Of a stretch of DNA of 40,118 nucleotides, positions 1 to 7,072 are shown one piece after another. The first letter of the stretch is position 1, and the number at the start of each line of letters is the position of its first letter. A program made the translations under genes and the position numbers. The DNA lies in NCBI RefSeq assembly GCF_000455325.1, contig NZ_HG322951.1, positions 146,393 through 186,510 of the forward strand. Reading direction: 5' to 3'. The notes under the pieces were generated by a model that was not told the origin of the DNA, searched no databases, and saw only the letters and a program-made list of their open reading frames with translations. This DNA is from Mycolicibacterium septicum DSM 44393 (lineage in GTDB: Bacteria > Actinomycetota > Actinomycetes > Mycobacteriales > Mycobacteriaceae).

Positions 1-5
1 CGGCG

Positions 6-1022
6 GTGGCCCGACCGCCCGCACCCACGCCGGTACGCAAGCCCCGGCGCCGTCGGCGCTGGGGCCGTCGGGTGTCGGCGATCCTCCTGGTCTCCGTATT
101 GGCGGTTGCGCTGGCAGTGATCGGCGGCGGCTTCTGGATCGACTCGTCGCTGCACCGCATCCCGGCCCTCGCCGACTACCCCGAGCGCCCCGCCGCGGCG
201 CAGGGCACCACCTGGCTGCTGGTGGGCTCGGACAGCCGCCAGAACCTCAGCCCCGAGCAGCAGGCCGATCTCGCCACCGGCGGGGACATCGGCAACGGGC
301 GGACCGACACCATCCTGTTGGTGCACATCCCCGGGATCGGTTCGGGCAACCCGCCCACCATGGTGTCGATACCCCGCGATTCCTACCTGCCGATTCCCGG
401 CTACGGCGAGGACAAGGTCAACGCGGCGTTCTCCCTGGGCGGTGCGCCGCTGCTGGCCCAGACCGTCGAGCAGGCGACCGGCCTGCACCTCGACCACTAC
501 GCCGAGATCGGTTTCGACGGTTTCGCCGCACTCGTCGACGCCGTCGGCGGGGTGACGATGTGCCCGGCCGAGCCGATCAGCGACCCGCTGGCCGGGATCG
601 ACCTACCGGCGGGCTGCCAGGAACTCGACGGTCGCAGTGCCCTGGGCTACGTCCGGACCCGCGCCACGCCGCGCGCAGACCTGGACCGGATGATCCACCA
701 GCGGGCGTTCATGTCCGCCCTGCTGCAGCGGGCCACCAGCCCGGAGGTGCTGCTCAACCCGTTGCGCTGGCAGCCGATGGCCCGCGCCGCCACCAACTCG
801 GTGGCAGTGGACGAGAACGCTCACGTCTGGGACCTCGGCCGGCTGGCCTGGGCGATGCACGGCGACGACCTGGTCACCACGACGGTGCCGATCGGCGAGT
901 TCACCGGCAGCGATTCGGGCGCGGTGGTGGTGTGGGACAGCGACGCGGCCGGCCGCCTGTTCACCGCGCTGGCCAACGACTCGGCCGTCCCGGCGGACGT
1001 CATCGAAAAACCCGAGCCTTGA
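6..1022 (+). CDS. LCP (LytR-CpsA-Psr) family cell-wall ligase, possibly 5'-truncated
   Basis: LCP proteins transfer lipid-linked glycopolymers (in mycobacteria, arabinogalactan) onto peptidoglycan outside the membrane. The protein starts with a very basic cytoplasmic stretch, then one transmembrane anchor at about residues 22-46, then an extracellular LCP domain. LCP hallmarks seen are GSDSR near residue 75, GRTDTILLVHI near 98, SIPRDSYLPIPGYG near 120 with the conserved Arg/Asp pair, and YVRTR near 216 followed by a D-x-x-R-x-x-x-Q segment. It sits just upstream of bfrB in the same orientation, the place held by a LytR-type gene (Rv3840) in M. tuberculosis. A GTG at position 6 is used, but only five bases precede it, so the true start may lie outside the window. 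Family assignment is firm; the exact substrate is not visible. Confidence 0.88.
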   Translation: MARPPAPTPVRKPRRRRRWGRRVSAILLVSVLAVALAVIGGGFWIDSSLHRIPALADYPERPAAAQGTTWLLVGSDSRQNLSPEQQADLATGGDIGNGRTDTILLVHIPGIGSGNPPTMVSIPRDSYLPIPGYGEDKVNAAFSLGGAPLLAQTVEQATGLHLDHYAEIGFDGFAALVDAVGGVTMCPAEPISDPLAGIDLPAGCQELDGRSALGYVRTRATPRADLDRMIHQRAFMSALLQRATSPEVLLNPLRWQPMARAATNSVAVDENAHVWDLGRLAWAMHGDDLVTTTVPIGEFTGSDSGAVVVWDSDAAGRLFTALANDSAVPADVIEKPEP

Positions 1023-1024
1023 GC

Positions 1025-1043
1025 TTAGGCAAAGCTAAATAAG
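1025..1043. promoter_or_regulatory. Candidate IdeR iron box 1 upstream of bfrB
   Basis: TTAGGCAAAGCTAAATAAG matches 12 of 19 positions of the IdeR consensus TTAGGTTAGGCTAACCTAA, with a well kept core TTAGG...GCTAA. It lies 128 bp before the ferritin start. IdeR activates mycobacterial bfrB through upstream iron boxes in iron-rich cells, so this site is expected; the match was counted by eye. Confidence 0.6.
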
Positions 1044-1099
1044 GCAACAGCAAATTCTCATCAGCAAATGTAATGCGCGCCACACCGCAGCCGGCCGAC

Positions 1100-1118
1100 T
1101 AAGGTAAAGCTGACCTCA
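1100..1118. promoter_or_regulatory. Candidate IdeR iron box 2 upstream of bfrB
   Basis: TAAGGTAAAGCTGACCTCA matches 14 of 19 positions of the IdeR consensus and is the better of the two boxes. It overlaps a perfect inverted repeat, TGACCTC-AAT-GAGGTCA (1111-1127). Tandem boxes about 75 bp apart fit the IdeR-activated ferritin promoter known from M. tuberculosis. Confidence 0.62.
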
Positions 1119-1171
1119 ATGAGGTCAACCTTCGATGACAATGCGCCCTGACCTGCTATATCCTCGCGATC

Positions 1172-1720
1172 ATGACGACGACCGGTGAACTCGACACGAA
1201 ATTCCACGCACTTATCTCCGACCAGATCCGCAGCGAGTTCACCGCGGCACAGCAATACATCGCAATTGCGGTTTATTTCGACGGTGCCGACCTCCCGCAG
1301 CTCGCCAAGCACTTCTATGCGCAGGCGGTCGAAGAGCGCAACCACGCCATGATGCTGGTCCAGTACCTGCTCGATCGCGATGTCGACGTCGAGATCCCCG
1401 GGGTCGACGCGGTGTGCAACCGCTTCGATGCTCCCCGGGACGCGCTCGCACTGGCCCTCAGCCAGGAGCGCACCGTCACCGAGCAGATCAGCCGGCTTGC
1501 CAGTGTGGCCCGCGAGGAGGGCGACTACCTCGGCGAGCAGTTCATGCAGTGGTTCCTCAAGGAGCAGATCGAAGAGGTTTCGTCGATGGCGACGCTGGTG
1601 CGCATCGCCGACCGCGCCGGCGCCAACCTGTTCCACATCGAGGATTTCGTGGCCCGCGAACTCGCCGGCGGTGCCGGTCCGGACACCAGCGCTCCGAAGG
1701 CCGCCGGCGGCAATCTCTGA
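1172..1720 (+). CDS. bfrB: Ferritin BfrB (non-haem iron storage)
   Basis: Ferritin subunit of 182 residues; 24-mers oxidise Fe(II) at a di-iron ferroxidase centre and store it as a ferric mineral in the cytoplasm. The four-helix ferritin fold is evident: an E-F-T-A-A-Q-Q-Y helix at about residues 21-30, the E-E-R-N-H-A helix near 55-60 carrying ferroxidase ligands, and Q-F-M-Q-W-F-L-K-E-Q near 123-132. The length equals the mycobacterial BfrB size and the C-terminal tail is short and flexible. The ATG start follows a region with two candidate IdeR boxes, predicting induction in iron-replete cells. It is convergent with glpQ1, with 3 bp between the stop codons. It is ferritin-type, not the haem bacterioferritin BfrA. 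Confidence 0.95.
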   Translation: MTTTGELDTKFHALISDQIRSEFTAAQQYIAIAVYFDGADLPQLAKHFYAQAVEERNHAMMLVQYLLDRDVDVEIPGVDAVCNRFDAPRDALALALSQERTVTEQISRLASVAREEGDYLGEQFMQWFLKEQIEEVSSMATLVRIADRAGANLFHIEDFVARELAGGAGPDTSAPKAAGGNL

Positions 1721-1723
1721 CTC

Positions 1724-2596
1724 TCAGTCCCGGCCCGCACCGGTCAGGCCGTTCTGCAGCCAACTCTTGGTGCGGCCGGGATGATTCGTGGCCACCCACC
1801 CGACGCCGATGTCCCGGCAGAACTGGACATCCTCGTAGTGGTCGACGGTCCAGCAGTACAGGGCACGTCCCTGGGCGGCGGCCCGGTCGACCAGTTCGGG
1901 ATGCTCACGCAGGGTCGCGATGGACGGGCCGACCGCCGTGGCCCCGACCGTGGTGGCCGCGCTGCCGCCCAGGTAGCGCGACGTCTCACCGAGTAGCACC
2001 GTCGGCAGCATCGGGGCGGCCCGGCGGATCCGCCACACCGCCGCCGCCGAGAAGGACATCACCACCGCGCGCGACAGATCGGCCGAGGCCGGCGCGGCGA
2101 TGCCGTACCGGTGCAGCAGCGCCAGCACCTTGTTCTCCACCAGCGCGCCGTAGCGCACGGGATGTTTGGTCTCGATGAACAGCTTGACCGGCCGGTTCCA
2201 GTCCAGCACCAGCGAGACGAGGTCGTCGAGGGTCAGCAGCCCGGTATCCCCGATCGGGCCGGCCTCCGGATCGACACCGTCGGCATCGCCGGAACGTCCG
2301 CCGGCGTGCCATGACCCGTAATCCAGCCGGCGCAGCTCGGCCAGCGTCATCTCGCTGACCAGACCGGTGCCCGTGGAGGTGCGGTCCACCCGACGGTCGT
2401 GCACACACACCAGGTGTCCGTCACGGGTCAGCCGCACATCGCATTCCACGCCGTCGGCGCCCTCGCGCAGGGCGAGGTCGTATGCGGCAAGTGTGTGCTC
2501 GGGTTTGTCGGCGGATGCCCCCCGGTGGGCCACCACGAACGGATGCCCAGGCCCCGGGGTCGCCTGTCCAGCGCCTCCGCCGTCGCCCGTTTCCAT
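1724..2596 (-). CDS. glpQ1: Glycerophosphodiester phosphodiesterase GlpQ1
   Basis: GDPD-family TIM-barrel enzyme of 290 residues that hydrolyses glycerophosphodiesters to glycerol-3-phosphate and an alcohol, feeding phospholipid turnover. The signature is clear: VAHRGAS at about residues 22-28 with the catalytic His-Arg, PEHT just after, and ECDVRLTRDGHLVCVHD with the metal-binding Glu/Asp and the second catalytic His. ETKHP near residue 142 is another conserved acidic/His segment, and the C-terminus holds the usual YCWTVD motif. There is no signal peptide, so it is probably cytoplasmic. It begins 5 bp after the stop of the zinc-ribbon membrane protein, which suggests one transcript, as in M. 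tuberculosis Rv3843c-Rv3842c. The N-terminal 15 Gly-rich residues are poorly conserved, so the start could lie slightly downstream. Confidence 0.93.
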   Translation of the reverse strand: METGDGGGAGQATPGPGHPFVVAHRGASADKPEHTLAAYDLALREGADGVECDVRLTRDGHLVCVHDRRVDRTSTGTGLVSEMTLAELRRLDYGSWHAGGRSGDADGVDPEAGPIGDTGLLTLDDLVSLVLDWNRPVKLFIETKHPVRYGALVENKVLALLHRYGIAAPASADLSRAVVMSFSAAAVWRIRRAAPMLPTVLLGETSRYLGGSAATTVGATAVGPSIATLREHPELVDRAAAQGRALYCWTVDHYEDVQFCRDIGVGWVATNHPGRTKSWLQNGLTGAGRD

Positions 2597-2601
2597 ACGG
2601 C

Positions 2602-3684
2602 CTATGCTGCCGGGTTCTGCCCTTGGGGCTCAACCGGAACGGCCGATTCGGCCGAATCCTCACGATTCTCCGAAGGCTCGGCCGCCTCGGGCTCGAGCAC
2701 CACCCAGCGCCGGACGCTGCGCTCAGCCGTCGCCGTACCGGTGCCCTCGAACCCGGTGAACACCTTGGCGGTCAGCAGGAAGGCCGCCAACCCCAGCAGG
2801 TACCCGACGATCACGGTTACCGTGTTGTCGGCGATGTTCTGCGCAACGTCGTTGAAGAAGGTCACGTACACGGTGCTCGCCATCGTCCACGTCGCGACCA
2901 CCGCGCTGAGCACCCAGACGATCCACCACACCACGATCGGGCGCCGCAGATACGAGAGGCGCCCTTCGAGGGTGGCCAGTTCCCAGACGAACACCGGCGC
3001 CATCACCAGGTTCACCCCCGGCGCCAGGCAACAGAGCCACAGGGTCGTGGTGCTGCGCGGATCCACCTCGCCGTGCTCGGCGTAAGCGGCGGCCCGACGC
3101 GCGATCAGCCAGCGCACCAGGGCCACCACCGTCATGACCACGACGCCGATCGCGACGACGCTGGCCAGCAGACCGATCACCAGGCCGCCGATGGCGATCA
3201 GCGGGTGCAGCAGCACGCTGCGGTTGATCAGCAGCAGCACATACCGGATCACATGGGCGAAGGCCGCGATCCCCAGCACCACCATGGCTGCGACGAGCAT
3301 GATGCGCACCGTGGCGACGCCGGACTCTTCAGGGGTCTTCTCCGGCTGTTCATCGACGTCGAAGTACTGGTGCAGGCCCCAGCTCGGGATCGTGCGGTAG
3401 TGCGGAGTCGGCCCGAGGGAGCGGCGCCTGCGCCGCTGATGTGGCGGAGCGCCCGGGCGCAGGGCGATCCAGCGATAGCCGGGCGCGAGTTGCGGCGTGC
3501 GCGGTGCCCCCGGTGACTGTGGTGACGGTGCCGGAGACGCGGGAGACTGCGCAGCAGGTCCCCACGGTGACTGCGGCGACGACGCAGAGGGCGCCAACAA
3601 CGAACCGCCGCACCGGGGACACCACGACCGCTGCCGGTCACGCACGTTCCAGCGCGTCCCGCACTGCGAACACACCTGGATCAT
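2602..3684 (-). CDS. Zinc-ribbon multi-pass membrane protein (Rv3843c-like)
   Basis: A 360-residue protein beginning with a zinc ribbon, C-S-Q-C at residues 5-8 and C-P-R-C at 23-26. A long Pro/Ser/Ala-rich linker follows to about residue 95, then several hydrophobic segments between about 125 and 315. The membrane part resembles the DUF4328 type, with long helices separated by short charged loops. The acidic C-terminus (Glu-rich, about 330-360) is presumably cytoplasmic. The function is unknown; a zinc ribbon fused to a membrane domain suggests a regulatory or scaffolding role. It precedes glpQ1 by 5 bp, so the two are probably co-transcribed. ATG at 3684 puts the first CxxC right at the N-terminus, which supports that start. 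Homology to Rv3843c is inferred from order and architecture. Confidence 0.82.
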   Translation of the reverse strand: MIQVCSQCGTRWNVRDRQRSWCPRCGGSLLAPSASSPQSPWGPAAQSPASPAPSPQSPGAPRTPQLAPGYRWIALRPGAPPHQRRRRRSLGPTPHYRTIPSWGLHQYFDVDEQPEKTPEESGVATVRIMLVAAMVVLGIAAFAHVIRYVLLLINRSVLLHPLIAIGGLVIGLLASVVAIGVVVMTVVALVRWLIARRAAAYAEHGEVDPRSTTTLWLCCLAPGVNLVMAPVFVWELATLEGRLSYLRRPIVVWWIVWVLSAVVATWTMASTVYVTFFNDVAQNIADNTVTVIVGYLLGLAAFLLTAKVFTGFEGTGTATAERSVRRWVVLEPEAAEPSENREDSAESAVPVEPQGQNPAA

Positions 3685-3724
3685 CCGACCAGCCTAGCCA
3701 CGATCTCCCGCCCGGTCCCCGCGG

Positions 3725-4066
3725 TCAGACGCTGCCCGGGCCACCGGCGTCGGTGATGACCGGGCGACCGGCTCCGGCCCAGGCCAGCATTCCGCCCTCG
3801 ACGTTGACCGGGGTGTAGCCGTTGCGGGCCAGGTAGTTCGCCACGCGCAGAGAGCGTCCACCCGCATGGCAGATCACGTACAGCTCGGCGTCCGGGTCGA
3901 TCTCGGCGATCCTCGTCGGCACATCACCCATCGGGATGTGCTGCGCGCCCGCGGCGTGACCGCGTTGCCATTCGTCGTCCTCACGGACGTCCAGCAGCAC
4001 GACCGAACCCTCGAACGTGGTGGGTACCGCAGCGATATCGGCCTGCCCGACTTCCACATCGTCCAT
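3725..4066 (-). CDS. Rhodanese-like domain protein
   Basis: Single-domain rhodanese of 113 residues that probably carries a persulfide or acts as a sulfurtransferase. It shows the V-V-L-L-D-V-R-E-x-x-E-W opening motif near residues 22-33, the G-H-A-x-G-A-x-H-I-P segment, and the active loop C-H-A-G-G-R-S near 65-71 with the catalytic Cys. The loop begins V-I-C-H, as in GlpE/PspE-type rhodaneses. The ATG at 4066 is preferred over more distal in-frame starts because upstream codons give a Pro/Arg-rich stretch with no rhodanese homology. It lies 40 bp upstream of the membrane protein gene in the same orientation. Specific sulfur acceptor is not evident. Confidence 0.88.
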   Translation of the reverse strand: MDDVEVGQADIAAVPTTFEGSVVLLDVREDDEWQRGHAAGAQHIPMGDVPTRIAEIDPDAELYVICHAGGRSLRVANYLARNGYTPVNVEGGMLAWAGAGRPVITDAGGPGSV

Positions 4067-4499
4067 GCCCTCAATGCTCGCATGCCCGGGCCGCCGAGTG
4101 CACCCGCCCCTGATGCCTCGCTGCGGCGTTAGCAACGAGAAGCTATCCACAGTTTCCACAGGTTCATCCACAGGCCGGCACCAGCGCAAAAGCCCGCGAT
4201 ATGGGGATTACTGTGCGGTAGCTGTCCTTCACTGTGGATAACCCTGGGGTGTCCACGGCAGCGATCAACAACCACCACCGACGCGGAGCGAAATTAAGCA
4301 CTCGGCTAAACGTGGCCACAGGCGGCTCACCCGGATCGATTGGGATCAGCCTGATTCCAGGCGCCGAGCCCGCCGCATCCACTTACGCGGAGGCCGATTT
4401 TCCACTGGCCATTACAGAGTCTATGATCAGCGTCACACCAGCTGTTGTGACAGAACTCACTGGGGGGCAAGCATTGATCGTGCAGGTCAGGAGTGTTTG
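4067..4499. other. Intergenic region with DnaA-box-like cluster and small-gene promoter
   Basis: A 433-bp stretch without a convincing large gene. Its left half holds several TTATCCACA-like 9-mers (4143-4259). Its right half holds a possible promoter for the 52-aa gene: a -10-like TATGAT at 4422-4427, which also begins the sequence TATGA-N6-TCACA resembling a CRP site. An everted repeat GTCACA-N8-TGTGAC occupies 4432-4451. An open frame at 4234-4500 is regarded as chance. Confidence 0.6.
4143..4259. repeat. Cluster of DnaA-box-like 9-mers
   Basis: Within 117 bp there are CTATCCACA (4143-4151), GTTTCCACA (4152-4160), TCATCCACA (4164-4172), a perfect TTATCCACA on the opposite strand (TGTGGATAA, 4233-4241) and a weaker GTGTCCACG near 4250. 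The first three point the same way and are spaced 9 and 12 bp apart. TTATCCACA is the classical DnaA box and mycobacterial boxes are close to TTGTCCACA. Whether DnaA binds here is inference. Confidence 0.55.
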
Positions 4500-4658
4500 A
4501 TGGCGTCACATCCGATGGGATCGGGATCAGCCTTTCCGCAGCCCGAGTGGCATTCCGCCGGGCATCTGCACACCCGTAACCAGTTGATGGCCTTCCTTCG
4601 GGCCGGCGTGATCGCCCTGCTGTTGCTGGGCGTGCTCGCAGTCATCGTCTTGTTCTGA
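4500..4658 (+). CDS. Small single-pass membrane protein (52 aa), unknown function
   Basis: An open frame of 53 codons starting with ATG, whose first base is the last base of an upstream TGA. A good ribosome site AGGAG (4489-4493) sits 6 bp before it. The product has a soluble N-terminus of about 28 residues containing three His and ending in HTRNQ, then one strongly hydrophobic helix (about residues 34-52) that runs to the very C-terminus. The topology is that of a tail-anchored or single-span small protein. It lies 146 bp upstream of sodA in the same direction and may share its transcript. I do not recognise a family; the ribosome site and clean hydrophobic helix are the support. Confidence 0.62.
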   Translation: MASHPMGSGSAFPQPEWHSAGHLHTRNQLMAFLRAGVIALLLLGVLAVIVLF

Positions 4659-4674
4659 CCGCCGCCTCATCGGG

Positions 4675-4680
4675 TATACG
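4675..4680 (+). promoter_or_regulatory. Possible -10 element of the sodA promoter
   Basis: TATACG lies 16 bp after the small-gene stop and about 125 bp before the sodA start. If used, transcription would start near 4687 and include the whole hairpin leader. No strong -35 was recognised, so this is tentative. Confidence 0.3.
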
Positions 4681-4715
4681 TGGGGTCGGCGCGCGCGTCC
4701 TTGCGGTGCGCCCTG

Positions 4716-4781
4716 CGATGGAGCAAGGTTGGCAGCGATCTTGACGAACTTCAGGATCGCTGAGGGCGCCTGGCTCCATCG
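4716..4781 (+). promoter_or_regulatory. Long nested stem-loop in the sodA 5' leader
   Basis: Two nested perfect inverted repeats: the outer arms CGATGGAGC (4716-4724) and GCTCCATCG (4773-4781), extended inward by AGG/CCT after one mismatch, and the inner arms CAGCGATC (4733-4740) and GATCGCTG (4755-4762) around a 14-nt loop. The structure ends 23 bp before the GTG of sodA, just ahead of a GAGGAAGGA ribosome site. There is no T-tract after it, so it is not a normal intrinsic terminator. A leader structure affecting mRNA stability or translation is the inference. Confidence 0.6.
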
Positions 4782-4804
4782 ATCGATAATGAGGAAGGAA
4801 TCTC

Positions 4805-5428
4805 GTGGCTGAATACACTTTGCCGGACCTGGATTACGACTACGGAGCGCTGGAGCCCCACATCTCCGGGCAGATCAACGAACTCCACCACAGCAAGCAC
4901 CACGCGGCCTACGTCAAGGGTGTCAACGACGCCGTCGCCAAGCTCGACGAGGCGCGGGCCAACGGTGACCACGCGGCGATCTTCCTCAACGAGAAGAACC
5001 TCGCGTTCCACCTCGGCGGCCACGTGAACCACTCGATCTGGTGGAAGAACCTGTCCCCCAACGGTGGCGACAAGCCGACCGGTGACCTCGCCGCGGCCAT
5101 CGACGACCAGTTCGGCTCGTTCGACAAGTTCCAGGCGCAGTTCACCGCCGCCGCCAACGGACTTCAGGGTTCGGGCTGGGCCGTGCTCGGCTACGACAGC
5201 CTCGGCGACCGGCTGCTCACCTTCCAGCTCTACGACCAGCAGGCCAACGTGCCGCTCGGCATCATCCCGCTGCTGCAGGTCGACATGTGGGAGCACGCCT
5301 TCTACCTGCAGTACAAGAACGTCAAGGCCGACTACGTCAAGGCGTTCTGGAACGTCGTGAACTGGGAGGACGTGCAGAACCGCTACGCGGCAGCCACCTC
5401 CAAGACCAACGGCCTGATCTTCGGCTAG
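4805..5428 (+). CDS. sodA: Superoxide dismutase SodA (predicted Mn type)
   Basis: Converts superoxide to hydrogen peroxide and oxygen. All four metal ligands are present at the standard mycobacterial numbering: His28, His76, Asp160 and His164 in the [11 protein letters not shown] signature. Residue 145 is Gln, in F-Q-L-Y-D-Q-Q, where the M. tuberculosis Fe enzyme has His145; Gln at this place is associated with manganese use in fast-growing mycobacteria, so Mn is predicted. The length of 207 equals the family norm. There is no signal peptide, although mycobacterial SodA is found outside cells. The GTG start matches the conserved [10 protein letters not shown]-terminus and follows GGAAGGA. An elaborate stem-loop precedes the gene and hairpins follow it. 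Confidence 0.97.
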   Translation: MAEYTLPDLDYDYGALEPHISGQINELHHSKHHAAYVKGVNDAVAKLDEARANGDHAAIFLNEKNLAFHLGGHVNHSIWWKNLSPNGGDKPTGDLAAAIDDQFGSFDKFQAQFTAAANGLQGSGWAVLGYDSLGDRLLTFQLYDQQANVPLGIIPLLQVDMWEHAFYLQYKNVKADYVKAFWNVVNWEDVQNRYAAATSKTNGLIFG

Positions 5429-5438
5429 TTCGGCCATA

Positions 5439-5466
5439 GGTCCGGTTCGAGGGCCGGATCGGTTTT
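5439..5466 (+). terminator. Intrinsic terminator-like hairpin after sodA
   Basis: GGTCCGG (5439-5445) pairs with CCGGATC (5454-5460) with one G-T wobble and an 8-nt loop. GGTTTT follows immediately. It starts 11 bp after the sodA stop. Confidence 0.55.
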
Positions 5467-5481
5467 CTGATCTCTCACCAA

Positions 5482-5510
5482 GGGGCGTCGCGCACATTGC
5501 GTGACGCCCC
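5482..5510. terminator. Second hairpin downstream of sodA
   Basis: GGGGCGTC (5482-5489) pairs perfectly with GACGCCCC (5503-5510), continuing after one mismatch with CGC/GCG around a short loop. There is little T-tract, so it may stabilise the sodA 3' end or act as a back-up terminator. Confidence 0.45.
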
Positions 5511-5636
5511 GCCCTCGTTTCCGGGCCGTGTCGCCTTGCACCGTTCCCGCTGCTGCCTCATTCTGATGTGATCGACCCACAGACGTGTCGGAGCACCGAT
5601 CCGCCGGTGCACCAACACCGATGTCCCGGAGGCGAT

Positions 5637-6173
5637 ATGGATACGACGGGGTCCGGCCGGGCGATCGAGATCGCCCCTTTTCATTCCGGCGGTGCGCTCA
5701 AAGGTTTTGTGGTCGCGGGTCGATGGCCCGAATCCACCAAGGAGTGGGCGCAGCTTCTCATGGTGACCGTCCGGGTCGCTTCACTTCCCGGATTGCTCTC
5801 CACTACAACAGTTTTCGGCGTCCGCGAGGAGTTGCCTGAGCAGCCTCTGCCCGGAACCGTCGGCCTGGTCATAGCCGAGGGGCCGGTGGTCGGCGAATCC
5901 GCGGTTCCACCCGGGTATTTCGCCGAGCATCAACCACCGGCACTGCTCATGCTGCATCCGCCCTCGGAGACGACGCCGTCACTTCCGGAGTGCACCGGCG
6001 CTGCGTCGGGTTGCGTACTGCTACCCGGGCTTCCATATCTCGGGCTGGAACACCGAGCCGCCTGGGTCGAAGCCGAATCGGACGGCACCGTGACATCGAT
6101 GGTCAGCCGGGTGGGTGTCGATCCGATCAGCCACCCCGACACCGCGATCCTGGCGATGCTCCTGGCGGCATGA
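5637..6173 (+). CDS. Conserved hypothetical protein (Rv3847-like)
   Basis: A 178-residue soluble protein, nearly the size of M. tuberculosis Rv3847 and in the same place between sodA and espR. The ATG at 5637 is chosen because a perfect GGAGG (5628-5632) precedes it by 4 bp; codons further upstream give an unconserved extension. The sequence has no transmembrane segment or signal peptide, no catalytic motif that I recognise, two Cys near residues 119 and 125 (P-E-C-T-G and G-C-V-L-L), and a mixed alpha/beta look. The function is unknown. Homology to Rv3847 is inferred from position and length. Confidence 0.75.
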   Translation: MDTTGSGRAIEIAPFHSGGALKGFVVAGRWPESTKEWAQLLMVTVRVASLPGLLSTTTVFGVREELPEQPLPGTVGLVIAEGPVVGESAVPPGYFAEHQPPALLMLHPPSETTPSLPECTGAASGCVLLPGLPYLGLEHRAAWVEAESDGTVTSMVSRVGVDPISHPDTAILAMLLAA

Positions 6174-7072
6174 CGCTGCCAGTCGAGGGACACCCTCTCC
6201 AATCAGGAGAATCTGGCTACCCGAAAAAGATAGGAAATGTAGCGGACTACGTCTTCAGCGGCTAGGGTCCTCAAGATCAGCGAAGGGCAACAGCCCGCAA
6301 TCGTCGTGTCGACACGCTGGCGTCAGGCCCGGCCGACGGATGGCGATGCGGTGGGTGAGTGAGACCTTCGACCGTATGTAAGTGCGCCGCGCACGCGGCA
6401 CATACCGGCGGTGTGTCGAAAGGTCGCCATGTCCGCAGCCGCAGGCGTCAGCGCCGGCGTCAGCAGCAGGGTCGCCGTACTCGGCTACCCGTGGCGCCCC
6501 TCAGATAGCCGTGGCACCCCGCCGCAACCGTCCCCGCCGCCATATTTGTGCCACCGTTTGTCCGGCCGCAGAGCAAACGCCCACGTGTTTCCGCCCCGCA
6601 ACTCCACCTGGAATCGGCGCCAGAATCCCCTCGAGGCCGTCTGGCTATCGCACGCAAGGGGGCTGATGCACATTCCATCGCCCGACCTGTAACGTGTTCC
6701 ACGTCGTTCGACAACAGCCTTGCTCGCAATCCGACGCGACGAGGGGTCCTCGCTCCAGCAAATATCTGTTTCCCCTAGTCACGGCCGCGCCCTGGTTGCC
6801 GGCCCAGAAGTTGATCATGATCGAGTGCACCTGTGAGCGCAGCTCACCGTGCCCAATACAACGCGACCGTCACCTTTTGCATTGCCAGACGGCGCAATCC
6901 CGCGCCACCTCCACGGCGAAGACCCCGGTTTCCGTGCCGGCGGCCGTCTAAACGCAAAGCCAGTTTAACTTTTGTGGCGTTTGCACTTGGTTGTCGTCAC
7001 AACACTCGCTACCATAGTCAGCAAATACGCCGCCTATTCGTACCGCTCGTGAAGCATGTGGAGGTCAAATCG
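6174..7072. promoter_or_regulatory. Long non-coding region upstream of espR
   Basis: About 900 bp without a convincing gene; the short overlapping frames on both strands have Arg/Pro-rich products and no ribosome sites. M. tuberculosis also keeps a long espR upstream region that EspR itself binds. Six EspR-type half-sites TTTGC/GCAAA occur here: 6573, 6758, 6876, 6954, 6980 and 7021, the last four within 150 bp. The final 150 bp are less GC-rich than the surroundings. No Rv3848-like membrane gene is found. Regulatory function is inferred. Confidence 0.5.

Noticed and set aside
4432..4451. GTCACA-N8-TGTGAC as a CRP site
   Set aside because: The half-sites are everted relative to the CRP consensus TGTGA-N6-TCACA, so it is not a normal CRP site.
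4234..4500. Plus-strand frame of 88 codons ending at the small membrane gene
   Set aside because: No ribosome site; it begins inside the DnaA-box-like cluster and its product has no conserved character.
6382..6729. Several overlapping frames of about 90 codons before espR
   Set aside because: Arg/Pro/Cys-rich products on both strands, with no ribosome sites.
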